Source of the DNA: Streptomyces adustus
GTDB lineage: Bacteria > Actinomycetota > Actinomycetes > Streptomycetales > Streptomycetaceae
Assembly: GCF_009377175.1 (NCBI RefSeq)
Contig: NZ_VJZD01000048.1
Span: forward strand, 1 to 46,451
Reading direction: 5' to 3'
DNA: 46,451 bases
In this document: one piece after another, positions 19,007 to 26,832 of the stretch
How positions within the stretch are numbered: position 1 is the first letter of the stretch
Layout of the letters: every line of letters starts with the position of its first letter
Notes under the pieces: generated by a model
What the model saw: only the letters and a program-made list of their open reading frames with translations
Databases searched by the model: none
What the model was told of the DNA's origin: nothing
Translations under genes and position numbers: made by a program

Positions 19007-20567
19007 CGTCCGGCGGACGCTGCCGGGGCAGCCGGACCGTGAAGGTCGTCGACCCCGGGCTGCTGGCCAGGTCCACGCTCCCGGCGTGCGCGTCCACCAC
19101 GGCGGCCACGATCGACAGGCCGAGTCCGGCGCCGCCGCCGGAGGCCTCCGTGCGGCGGCGGTCGGCGCGGGTGAAGCGTTCGAAGACGCCCGGCCGGAGG
19201 TCGTCGGGGACGCCGGGGCCGTTGTCGTGGACCGCGAGGACGGCCGCCTCGTCGTCGGCCTCCAGGGTCACCGTGGCCTCGGTGCCCGCGGGGGTGTGCA
19301 GCCGCGCGTTGGTCAGCAGGTTGGCCAGCACCTGGTGCAGCCGGTGGGCGTCGCCGGTCACCGTGACCGGGTCCTCCGGGAGCTCCAGGGTCCAGCGGTG
19401 GCCGGGGCCGGCCACCCGGGCGTCCGTCACCGCGTCCAGGACCAGGCGGGTGAGGTCGACCGGCAGGCGTTCCAGGGGGCGTCCGGCGTCCAGCCGGGCC
19501 AGCAGGAGCAGATCGTCGACCATCTCGCCCATCCGGGACGACTCGGCGGCGATGCGTTCCAGGGCATGGGTGATCTGGGCCGGCACGCGCCCCGGGTGCA
19601 GCAGGGCGAGTTCGGCGTGCCCGCGTACCGAGGCCACCGGGGTGCGCAGTTCGTGGCTGGCATCGGCCGCGAAGCTGCGCAGCCGTTCCTCGCTGGCGTG
19701 GCGTTTGGTCAGCGCGTCCTCGACATGGCCGAGCATACGGTTGAAGGCGGCGGCGAGCCGGCCCACCTCGCCGCGCGGGTCGGACTCGGGGGCCCGCGGC
19801 GGCAGCGCGACCTCGCCGCTGGCCAGCGACAGTTCGGCGACCCGGGTCGCGGTGGCCGCGACCCTGCTCAGCGGGCGCAGCGACCAGCGCACCCAGACGG
19901 CGCCGACGACTCCGGTGGCGGCCAGGGCGAGGGCGAAGACGATCCCGGCGACCAGTTCCAGGCGGTGGACGGTGGCCTGGACCGGCTCCAGCGGCAGCCC
20001 GGTGATCAGTACGTCGCCGTCGAGGCCCCGGGACGCCATGAGCCGGTAGTCGTCGAGGGCGGAGAGCGCGACCGTGTGGCCCCTGCCGTCGGCCGGGACC
20101 GCGGCGAGCCCCTTGCGGTCCTCGGTGGTCAGGGGCACGTCCAGGATGGTGGTGGCCTCACCGGCCGGGACGACGGCCGCGTTGGTGACCGTGCCGCCGA
20201 CCAGGCGGGCGCCGAAGGTGCCCGTGGCCTGCCGACGGGTGTCGCCGTACTCGTCGCCGTCGTGGTCGTCGCGCAGTCGGCCCGGGTGCTCCAGGCTCGC
20301 CGGGAACCGGGTCCCGACGCCGCCGAGCTGCTCGTCGAGGCGGCTGGTGAGGAAGCCGTTCAACCCGACGACGGCGGCCACGCCGACCGCGGCGCAGCTG
20401 ATCGCCAGCAGCACCACCAGGCCGAGGGTGAGCCGGGCTCGCAGCGTGCGCGGCCTGGGCAGCCGGCACAGCAGCGGGCGCGCGGCCGGGCCCGAGCGCG
20501 GACGCGGGCGCAGGCGTCGACGCAGGCTCGGGCGCGGGCGGGATCCGGGGCGCAGTCGCGGTGTCAT
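18993..20567 (-). CDS. Two-component sensor histidine kinase
   Basis: The 524-residue membrane kinase has a long Arg/Pro-rich cytoplasmic N-terminus, TM1 about residues 44-67, an extracytoplasmic sensor of about 135 residues, TM2 about 204-227, and a HAMP linker. The phosphoacceptor H305 is in DASHELRTPVAS. The ATP domain shows LANLLTNARLHTPAG (N box), VHDNGPGVPDD (G1) and GAGLGLSIV (G2). It lies 4 bp after the response regulator on the same strand. The sensor contains an acidic stretch DDHDGDEYGD that could bind cations. The divergent flavin-redox operon suggests redox or metal sensing, which is inference. Confidence 0.93.
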   Translation of the reverse strand: MTPRLRPGSRPRPSLRRRLRPRPRSGPAARPLLCRLPRPRTLRARLTLGLVVLLAISCAAVGVAAVVGLNGFLTSRLDEQLGGVGTRFPASLEHPGRLRDDHDGDEYGDTRRQATGTFGARLVGGTVTNAAVVPAGEATTILDVPLTTEDRKGLAAVPADGRGHTVALSALDDYRLMASRGLDGDVLITGLPLEPVQATVHRLELVAGIVFALALAATGVVGAVWVRWSLRPLSRVAATATRVAELSLASGEVALPPRAPESDPRGEVGRLAAAFNRMLGHVEDALTKRHASEERLRSFAADASHELRTPVASVRGHAELALLHPGRVPAQITHALERIAAESSRMGEMVDDLLLLARLDAGRPLERLPVDLTRLVLDAVTDARVAGPGHRWTLELPEDPVTVTGDAHRLHQVLANLLTNARLHTPAGTEATVTLEADDEAAVLAVHDNGPGVPDDLRPGVFERFTRADRRRTEASGGGAGLGLSIVAAVVDAHAGSVDLASSPGSTTFTVRLPRQRPPDVSTA

Positions 20568-20571
20568 CGGC

Positions 20572-21312
20572 TCACCGGGCCACCGGCTTGAGCACGTAAC
20601 CCGCCCCGCGCACCGTGTGGATCATCGGCTCGCGGCCCGCGTCCACCTTCTTGCGCAGGTAGGAGATGTACAGCTCGACGACATGGGCGCGGCCGCCGAA
20701 GTCGTACGACCAGACGCGGTCGAGGATCTGCGCCTTGCTGAGGACGCGCCGCGGGTTGCGCATCAGCAGGCGCAGCAGCTCGAACTCGGTCGGCGACAGC
20801 TCGATCAGCTCGCCCGCGCGAGTGACCTCGCGGGCCTCCTCGTCCATCACCAGGTCGCCGACGGTCAGCCGGGGACCGTCCTCCTGCCGACGGGCGATCC
20901 CGGCGCGGCGCAGCAGGCCCCGGACCCGGGCGACGACCTCCTCCAGGCTGAAGGGCTTGGTGACGTAGTCGTCGCCGCCCGCGGTGATGCCCGCGATGCG
21001 GTCCTCGACGGCGTCCCGGGCTGTGAGGAAGAGCACACAGACGTCGGGCGTCACCTCGTGCAGGGAGCGCAGCACGGCGAAGCCGTCGGTGTCCGGGAGC
21101 ATCACGTCGAGGACGACGGCGTCGGGCATCAGTTCGCGGGCCTCGGCGAGCGCGGACGCGCCGTCGCCCGCGGTGCGAACCCGCCAGCCCTCGTAGCGCA
21201 GCGCGCCCGACAGCACCTCGGCGAGGTCGGGGTCGTCGTCGACGACGAGGACGCGCAGCGGTGTGCCGTCGGGGCGGGTGACGGCCGGGTGGCCGGAGCG
21301 GGTGGTGTTCAT
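20572..21312 (-). CDS. OmpR/PhoB-family response regulator
   Basis: The receiver domain has the acidic pair in VVDDDPD, phosphoacceptor D69 in VVLDVMLPDTDG, conserved Thr in FLTARD and Lys in DYVTKPF. The C-terminal winged helix is complete (LSPTEFELLRLLMRNPRRVLS, then HTVRGAGYVLKP). ATG 21312 is chosen; ATGs at 21327 and 21330 are in frame. It is the first gene of the pair with the kinase. It faces the flavoprotein operon across a 159-bp region holding TCAGAG direct repeats, its likely binding site. Confidence 0.93.
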   Translation of the reverse strand: MNTTRSGHPAVTRPDGTPLRVLVVDDDPDLAEVLSGALRYEGWRVRTAGDGASALAEARELMPDAVVLDVMLPDTDGFAVLRSLHEVTPDVCVLFLTARDAVEDRIAGITAGGDDYVTKPFSLEEVVARVRGLLRRAGIARRQEDGPRLTVGDLVMDEEAREVTRAGELIELSPTEFELLRLLMRNPRRVLSKAQILDRVWSYDFGGRAHVVELYISYLRKKVDAGREPMIHTVRGAGYVLKPVAR

Positions 21313-21372
21313 GGCTCTCACCAGCATCACCCCTCGGGACGGCGTCCCGCGCCCGTGGCCACTGTGAGTTTC

Positions 21373-21417
21373 CTCTGAGTCCGCCGTGCGAGGCGCCCGC
21401 TCAGAGCGATCTCAGAG
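21373..21417. promoter_or_regulatory. Candidate response-regulator binding site between the divergent operons
   Basis: TCAGAG occurs at 21401-21406 and 21412-21417, an 11-bp period typical of direct repeats bound by OmpR-family dimers. An inverted copy CTCTGAG is at 21373-21379. The site lies 55-99 bp before the first reductase gene and 61-105 bp before the regulator start, so one protein could control both. Confidence 0.6.
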
Positions 21418-21471
21418 GTTCGGCCCGCACAGTGGCGGGCGGAACGGACAGCAGGACGGAAGGACGCACAT

Positions 21472-22824
21472 ATGACCACCGTGGACGCGCATCGGGCGGC
21501 GACCGCCCTGCCACCGGCCGCCCGGCGCTCCCCCGCGGGTCCGGTGCTCGCGCTGCTGTGGGCGGGGGCGTTCGCCGTGCTCGCGCTGTGGTGGTCGGAC
21601 ACCGGCTCCGTGATCGGCGCGGCGGGCTGGCTGACCGGCGCCGGACGGATCGCCGGGCTGCTGTGCGGGTACACGTGCGCGGTGCTGGTGGGCCTGATGG
21701 CGCGCGTACCGCTGCTGGAGCGGCGGATCGGCTCGGACCGGGTGGCCCGCTGGCACGCCATGGCGGGCCGGTACACGGTCTGCCTGCTGGTCGCGCACGT
21801 CGTGCTGATCCTCGCCGGGTACGCCGCTCAGGACCGCCAGTCGGTCCTGCACGAGACGGTGACCGTGGTCCTGGACTACCCCGACATGCTGAAGGCCACC
21901 GCGGCCACCGTGATCCTGTTCGCGGTCGGCATCACCTCGGCCCGCGCCGCGCGCCGCCGGACCAGCTACGAGTTCTGGTACTACGTCCACCTGCTCACCT
22001 ACGCCGCGGTGTTCCTCGCCTTCGGCCACCAGCTGGCGCTCGGCGACGACTTCAACGGCAACGCGGTCGCCACGGCCGCCTGGTACGTGCTGTACCTCGG
22101 CGTCGCGGCCCTGGTCCTCTGGTTCCGGATCCTGGTACCGGTGCGGTTCAACCGGCGCCACCGCATGCGGGTCGAGTCCGTGCAGCGGGAGGCGCCGGGG
22201 GTGTACTCGGTCGTGGTGCGCGGCCGGCGGCTGGACGAGACGGGCGCCCGGGCGGGCCAGTTCTTCCGGTGGCGGTTCCTCGGGGAGGGCATGGGCTGGA
22301 CGTCGACGCCGTACTCCCTGTCCGCGCCGCCCCGCCCGGACCTGATGCGCATCACGGTCAAGGCGCTCGGCGGGCACAGCGCGGCGGTGTCCCTGCTGCG
22401 GCCGGGCACCCGGGTGTGGGCGGAGGGACCGTACGGGGCGATGACCGCCGACCGGCGCACCGCCGCCCGGTCGCTGCTGATCGCGGGCGGGGTCGGGATC
22501 ACCCCGCTGCGGGCGCTGTTCGAGACGCTGCCGGGCGAGGTGACCCTGCTGTACCGGGCGCGCACCGCCGAGGACCTCGCGCTGGGCCAGGAGCTGGAGG
22601 CACTGGCGCGCTGGCGGGACGCGAAGGTGCTCTACGCGCTCAACGGCCCCCGCGGGGAGCGCCCCGACCTCTCCGCCGGTGCGCTGCGCTCGGCCGTCAC
22701 CGATCTGGCCGGGCACGACGTGTACCTGTGCGGTCCGCACTCCTTCGCCCAGGACGTGTACCGGGAGCTGCGCGCCGCCGGTGTGCCGGACCGTCGTATC
22801 CACCACGAGTCGTTCGAACTGTGA
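21472..22824 (+). CDS. Membrane ferredoxin/ferric-reductase-like flavocytochrome (copy 1)
   Basis: The 450-residue protein joins a ferric-reductase-like transmembrane domain (residues about 25-220) to a cytoplasmic FAD/NAD(P)H domain (about 230-450). Potential haem-ligand histidines are in RWHAMAGRY, LVAHVVL, YYVHLLTY and FGHQL. FAD binding is indicated by STPYSLSAPPRP, and NAD(P)H binding by GGVGITPLRALF and YLCGPHSF. It should carry electrons from NAD(P)H across the membrane via haem. Its partner, an FMN-binding protein, follows 7 bp later. GGAAGGA lies 7 nt before ATG 21472. Confidence 0.9.
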   Translation: MTTVDAHRAATALPPAARRSPAGPVLALLWAGAFAVLALWWSDTGSVIGAAGWLTGAGRIAGLLCGYTCAVLVGLMARVPLLERRIGSDRVARWHAMAGRYTVCLLVAHVVLILAGYAAQDRQSVLHETVTVVLDYPDMLKATAATVILFAVGITSARAARRRTSYEFWYYVHLLTYAAVFLAFGHQLALGDDFNGNAVATAAWYVLYLGVAALVLWFRILVPVRFNRRHRMRVESVQREAPGVYSVVVRGRRLDETGARAGQFFRWRFLGEGMGWTSTPYSLSAPPRPDLMRITVKALGGHSAAVSLLRPGTRVWAEGPYGAMTADRRTAARSLLIAGGVGITPLRALFETLPGEVTLLYRARTAEDLALGQELEALARWRDAKVLYALNGPRGERPDLSAGALRSAVTDLAGHDVYLCGPHSFAQDVYRELRAAGVPDRRIHHESFEL

Positions 22825-22831
22825 GGCCGTC

Positions 22832-23326
22832 GTGCACCCGTTGAAGAAGAACCGTCCCCTGCGCCGGATCGTGCTGTCCGGAGCCGCCACCGTCTGCGGA
22901 ACGGTCCTGCTGCTGTCGTTGAAGCCGCACACGAGCACGGCCGTGGCGGTGGCCCCGCCCGCCGCCTCCGCCGGATCGGGCTCCTCCGGTTCCTCCGGTT
23001 CGTCCGGTTCCTCCGGCTCCGGTTCCTCCGGGTCGACCGGTTCCTCCGGCACGCGGACCGTCACCGGGGAGACCGTCCAGACCCGTTGGGGTCCCGTCCA
23101 GGTGCGGATCACCCTCGAGGACGGCAGGCTGACCGAGGTCACCGCGGTCACCTACCCGCAGGAGAACCCGCGGGACCAGGAGATCAACAGTTACGCCGTC
23201 CCCCAGCTGCGACGGGAGGCGCTGGCGGCACAGAGCGCGGACATCGACACCGTCTCGGGAGCGACGTACACCAGCGACGGCTACCGCCAGTCACTCCAGT
23301 CCGCACTCGACTCAGCGAAAAGCTGA
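22832..23326 (+). CDS. Membrane-anchored FMN-binding protein, single flavinylation site
   Basis: The 164-residue protein has a basic start, one hydrophobic anchor (about 12-30) and a Gly/Ser linker of about 25 residues (48-73). An NqrC/RnfG-type FMN_bind domain follows. The flavinylation motif DTVSGATYTS places covalent FMN on T145, a modification made by ApbE, whose gene is downstream. The topology puts the flavin outside the membrane. GTG 22832 has GAGG 5 nt upstream and lies 7 bp after copy 1 of the reductase. The serine-rich linker is DNA-repetitive. Confidence 0.87.
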   Translation: MHPLKKNRPLRRIVLSGAATVCGTVLLLSLKPHTSTAVAVAPPAASAGSGSSGSSGSSGSSGSGSSGSTGSSGTRTVTGETVQTRWGPVQVRITLEDGRLTEVTAVTYPQENPRDQEINSYAVPQLRREALAAQSADIDTVSGATYTSDGYRQSLQSALDSAKS

Positions 23327-23385
23327 ACACTCGGGAGACTCGGCGCGTATGTGTGGGCCAAGGGTCAAGTCCCCACGGAGGAACC

Positions 23386-24768
23386 GTGACCACCACGCTC
23401 GCGGGCGGCCGTGCCGCCCGACGCCAGACGATGCGCCGCATCCGTCCGCGCCGCTCCCCTGCCGTCCCCCTGCTGCTCGCCGTATGGGCGGGCGCGATGG
23501 GGGTGCTGTGGCTGTGGTGGCACAACACACCGTCGATCGCCGACAACAACAGCAAGATCCTCAACGCGGGCCGGATCACCGGTCTGCTGGCCGGATACCT
23601 GATGGCGCTCGTCGTCCTTCAGATGGCCCGGGTCCCCGCGCTGGAGCGGCGGGTGGGCTCCGACCGGGTGGCCCGCTGGCACGCGATGAGCGGCCGCTAC
23701 ACGCTCTCCCTGGTCATCGCGCACGTCTTCCTCACGATGTGGGGTTACGCGCTCCAGGGCGGCAGGACGCTGGGTGACATCGTCCAGCAGACGATCGACT
23801 CCATCAACCAGCTCCCGGACATGGGCAAGGCCGCCATCGGCACGGGCCTGCTGGTCGTCATCGGGCTGGTGTCGGTCGGCGGCATCCGCAAGCTGATGCC
23901 GTACGACACCTGGTACCACATCCACCTGATGACGTACGCGGCCGTGTTCCTGACGTTCTGGCACCAGATCACCACCGGCAACGACTTCGCCGTGGAGCCG
24001 GTCGCCAAGACCGTCTGGTACGTGCTGTACGGCTCGGTCACCGCGCTGGTGCTCTGGTACCGCATCCTCACCCCGATCCGGCTGAACCTGCGGCACCGGA
24101 TGCGGGTCGAGGCGGTCATCGAGGAGACGCCCGGCATCGTGTCGGTGCTGATCGGCGGCAAGAAGCTGCACCGGATGGGCGCGGAGGCGGGACACTTCTT
24201 CCGCTGGCGGTTCCTGGCCCCGGGCATGCGCTTCAGCTCGCATCCGTACTCGCTGTCGGCGGCCCCGCGCCCGGACATGCTGCGGATCACCGTCAAGGCG
24301 ATCGGCGACCACAGCGCCGCGCTGCGCAAGCTTCAGCCCGGCACCCGGGTGTGGGCCGAGGGCCCGTACGGGGCGATGACCGCCTCCCGGCGCAGCCAGG
24401 GCAAGGTGCTGCTGGTCGCGGGCGGGGTCGGTATCACCCCGATGCGGGCGCTGTTCGAGACGCTGCCCGGCGCGGCCGGCGACATCACCCTGCTCTACCG
24501 CGCCAACACCACCCAGGACCTGGCGCTGTGGGACGAGCTGTCCAAGATCGCCGCCGAGCGTGGCGCACGGCTGATGTACGCGGTCAACAGCCCCGAGGGC
24601 GAGCGCCCCGACATCTCCGCCGAGACCCTGCGCCGCAAGATCGGGGACATCGAGCGCCACGACGTCTTCATGTGCGGGCCGCCCGGCTTCGCCCAGCAGG
24701 TGTACGAGGCACTGCGCGGCGCGGGGGTCCCCGCCCGGCGCATCCATCACGAGTCGTTCGAGATGTGA
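23386..24768 (+). CDS. Membrane ferredoxin/ferric-reductase-like flavocytochrome (copy 2)
   Basis: This 460-residue protein is a clear paralogue of the gene at 21472, sharing GSDRVARWHAM, PGTRVWAEGPYGAMTA and RIHHESFE. It has the same transmembrane haem domain (RWHAMSGRY, IAHVFL, YHIHLMTY, FWHQI) and FAD/NAD(P)H domain (SHPYSLSAAPRP, GGVGITPMRALF, FMCGPPGF). GTG 23386 has GGAGG 4 nt upstream. A more basic N-terminus (RRQTMRRIRPRR) is the main difference. It is followed 19 bp later by the double FMN-binding protein. Confidence 0.9.
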   Translation: MTTTLAGGRAARRQTMRRIRPRRSPAVPLLLAVWAGAMGVLWLWWHNTPSIADNNSKILNAGRITGLLAGYLMALVVLQMARVPALERRVGSDRVARWHAMSGRYTLSLVIAHVFLTMWGYALQGGRTLGDIVQQTIDSINQLPDMGKAAIGTGLLVVIGLVSVGGIRKLMPYDTWYHIHLMTYAAVFLTFWHQITTGNDFAVEPVAKTVWYVLYGSVTALVLWYRILTPIRLNLRHRMRVEAVIEETPGIVSVLIGGKKLHRMGAEAGHFFRWRFLAPGMRFSSHPYSLSAAPRPDMLRITVKAIGDHSAALRKLQPGTRVWAEGPYGAMTASRRSQGKVLLVAGGVGITPMRALFETLPGAAGDITLLYRANTTQDLALWDELSKIAAERGARLMYAVNSPEGERPDISAETLRRKIGDIERHDVFMCGPPGFAQQVYEALRGAGVPARRIHHESFEM

Positions 24769-24787
24769 GCGACGGGAGCCAGGAGCG

Positions 24788-25594
24788 ATGAAGAAGAGCC
24801 ACCCCCTGCGGCGTATCGTGCTCGCGACCGCCGCCACCGTGTCCGGAATCGTGCTGCTGCTGTCGCTGAAGCCGACGACCGACCCGAACGCCGCGCAGGC
24901 CGCCGGCGCGATCCCGCAGCAGACGGCCGGGGCACAGGAGTCGGCCCAGGGCGGCGCCGCGGCGGCCGGGTCCGGCACGGTCACCGGACGCGTGGCCCAG
25001 ACCCAGTACGGTCCCGTCCAGGTGCGCCTGACCATGAGCGGCGGCAAGGTCACCAAGGCGGAGGCGGTACAGGCGCCCAGCGGCGGCACCAGCACCCAGA
25101 AGACCGAGCTGGCCGTGCCGAAGCTCAACCAGGAGGCGGTCGCCGCGCAGAGCGCGGACATCGACGCCGTCTCCGGCGCCACGTACACCAGCGCCGGCTA
25201 CAAGCAGTCCCTCCAGTCCGCGCTGGACCAGGCGAAGGCCGCGGGCGGCTCCGCCACGGGGAGCAGCACCGGCGGCGGGAGCGGCAACGGCGGCGGCAAG
25301 GCCTCGGCCCCGGCCGCGCAGGCCCGTACCGTCTCCGGCAGTGTGGCGCAGACCCAGTACGGCCCGGTCCAGGTCCGGATCACGGTCAGCGGCGGCAAGA
25401 TCACCAAGGCGGAGGCGGTGCAGGCGCCCAGCGGCGGCACCAGCAGCCAGAAGACCGCCCTGGCCGTGCCGAAGCTCAACCAGGAGGCGGTGGCGGCCGG
25501 CAGCGCCGACATCGACGCGGTGTCGGGGGCGACCTACACCAGCACCGGCTACAAGCAGTCCCTCCAGTCCGCCCTCGACCAGGTCGGCGGCTGA
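24788..25594 (+). CDS. Membrane-anchored FMN-binding protein with two flavinylation sites
   Basis: The 268-residue protein has a basic start, one anchor (about 9-27), a linker, and two FMN_bind domains (about 62-148 and 179-266) joined by a Gly/Ser/Ala linker. Each domain has the motif DAVSGATYTS, with modified residues T132 and T249. Long segments of the domains are identical (VAQTQYGPVQVR, KAEAVQAPSGGTS), so one arose by duplication. With the single-domain protein, the operon encodes three covalent flavin sites outside the membrane, suitable for passing electrons along a chain. Confidence 0.9.
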   Translation: MKKSHPLRRIVLATAATVSGIVLLLSLKPTTDPNAAQAAGAIPQQTAGAQESAQGGAAAAGSGTVTGRVAQTQYGPVQVRLTMSGGKVTKAEAVQAPSGGTSTQKTELAVPKLNQEAVAAQSADIDAVSGATYTSAGYKQSLQSALDQAKAAGGSATGSSTGGGSGNGGGKASAPAAQARTVSGSVAQTQYGPVQVRITVSGGKITKAEAVQAPSGGTSSQKTALAVPKLNQEAVAAGSADIDAVSGATYTSTGYKQSLQSALDQVGG

Positions 25595-25598
25595 GCCG

Positions 25599-26402
25599 GT
25601 GGCCGATTCGGAGACCGGTTCCGCGCAGGATCCCGCCCCGGTACGACACGCGGAGGAGGTCATGGGAACCGTCTTCTCGTTCGACGTACGGGGCGGGGAG
25701 CCCGGCGCCGTGCGGGCCGCGCTGGACGCGGCCGTCGCCGAACTGCACCGGGCCGACGACGTGTTCAGCACGTACCGCGAGAACAGCGAGCTGTCCCGGC
25801 TGGCCCGGGGCGAGCTGTCCGTCGAGGAGTGCGCTCCCGAGGTGGCCGAGGTGCTGGAGCTGGGCGCGCGGGCGGAACGGCTGAGCGAGGGCTGGTTCAG
25901 CACCACGTACCAGGGGCGTCTGGACCCGACCGGGATCGTCAAGGGCTGGGCGGCCGAGCGGGCCGCCCAGCGGCTGGCGGCCACCCCCGGGGTGACCGGG
26001 GTGAGTGTGAACGGTGGCGGTGACGTCCAGCTGTCGGGCGCCCCGGGACCGCAACGGCCGTGGCGCGTGGGGGTGTCCGACCCGCTTCGGCCGGGCGGCC
26101 TCGCGGCGGTGATCTCGGCTGCCGGGACGGACCGGCTGGCGGTGGCCACCTCCGGTACGGCCGAGCGGGGCGCGCACATCGTGGATCCGCGCACCGGGCG
26201 TTCGGCGGTGACCGACCTGGTGGCCGTGACCGTGGTCGGCCCCTCGCTGACCTGGGCCGACTGCTGGGCCACGGCCGCCTTCGCGATGGGCTCGCGGCAG
26301 GCGTTGGCCTGGCTGGAGGAGCTGCCGGAGGTGGAGGCGCTGCTGATCACGGCCGGCGACGAGGTGCGGTGCACCGGGGGGCTCGGGGCCCGGCTGGGCT
26401 GA
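25599..26402 (+). CDS. apbE: FAD:protein FMN transferase (ApbE family)
   Basis: ApbE moves FMN from FAD to threonine in the GAT motif of FMN_bind proteins. The 267-residue protein shows the family blocks EEVMGTVFSFDV, DPTGIVKGWAAERA, SVNGGGDVQLSG, ATSGTAERGAHIVDPRTG and LTWADCWATAAFAMG, which includes metal-binding residues. No clear signal peptide or lipobox is seen; like some actinobacterial ApbE it may act in the cytoplasm or be exported with a partner. GTG 25599 follows the previous stop by 4 bp; ATG 25662 region (MGTVFSF) would lack the HAEE lead-in. Its targets are the two neighbouring FMN_bind proteins. Confidence 0.92.
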   Translation: MADSETGSAQDPAPVRHAEEVMGTVFSFDVRGGEPGAVRAALDAAVAELHRADDVFSTYRENSELSRLARGELSVEECAPEVAEVLELGARAERLSEGWFSTTYQGRLDPTGIVKGWAAERAAQRLAATPGVTGVSVNGGGDVQLSGAPGPQRPWRVGVSDPLRPGGLAAVISAAGTDRLAVATSGTAERGAHIVDPRTGRSAVTDLVAVTVVGPSLTWADCWATAAFAMGSRQALAWLEELPEVEALLITAGDEVRCTGGLGARLG

Positions 26403-26447
26403 ACACCGCCCAGGTCCCGCTCCCGCTCCCGGTCCCGCCCGACGGCT

Positions 26448-26471
26448 GTTTCCGGGCTTTTGCCCTGAAAC
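26448..26471 (+). terminator. Hairpin after apbE
   Basis: Arms 26448-26457 and 26462-26471 pair with one mismatch around a TTTT loop, 46 bp after the apbE stop. It separates the flavoprotein operon from the His-rich gene. Confidence 0.65.
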
Positions 26472-26530
26472 GCCATCTCCTGCCGGTTCTGGAACGTATC
26501 TCCTGTGCAGCGAGTTCCAGGAGGAACGTC

Positions 26531-26728
26531 ATGTCCATCTTCCGCAATCTCATCCCCGCCGTGCGCCGTGACGACGGCGACCACGGCTCGTACGGTGACG
26601 AGGGCTTCAGGCACGAACACGGCCACGACCACGGCGACTTCGACGACCACGGTCACCACCACGGCCACGGCTTCGACCACGACCACGAACACGGTCATGG
26701 CCACGGTCACGGCCACGGCGGCTACTGA
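26531..26728 (+). CDS. Small His/Asp/Gly-rich protein, putative metal binder
   Basis: The 65-residue protein starts MSIFRNLIPAVRR, then consists almost entirely of His, Asp, Glu and Gly, with 17 histidines and an HGHGHGHGHGGY end. AGGAGG 6 nt before the ATG is a near-perfect ribosome binding site, which supports a real gene despite the repetitive code. There is no signal peptide or membrane helix. Such tracts bind Ni, Zn, Co or Cu in metallochaperones and storage proteins; the metal here is unknown. It is flanked by hairpins on both sides, so it is probably a monocistron between apbE and the ABC exporter. Confidence 0.8.
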   Translation: MSIFRNLIPAVRRDDGDHGSYGDEGFRHEHGHDHGDFDDHGHHHGHGFDHDHEHGHGHGHGHGGY

Positions 26729-26753
26729 CCGCGGGCCGCGTACGAGGACCGGA

Positions 26754-26781
26754 CGGACCGGGACCCCAGGGCCCCGGTCCG
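26754..26781 (+). terminator. Hairpin after the His-rich gene
   Basis: A 9-bp perfect stem (26754-26762 with 26773-26781) with a 10-nt loop lies 25 bp after the stop and before the ABC transporter gene. Confidence 0.6.
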
Positions 26782-26832
26782 CCGGGTGACTCCCCCGCGG
26801 GACTCTCGCCGGGCCCGAGCAGGACCCCCGTC

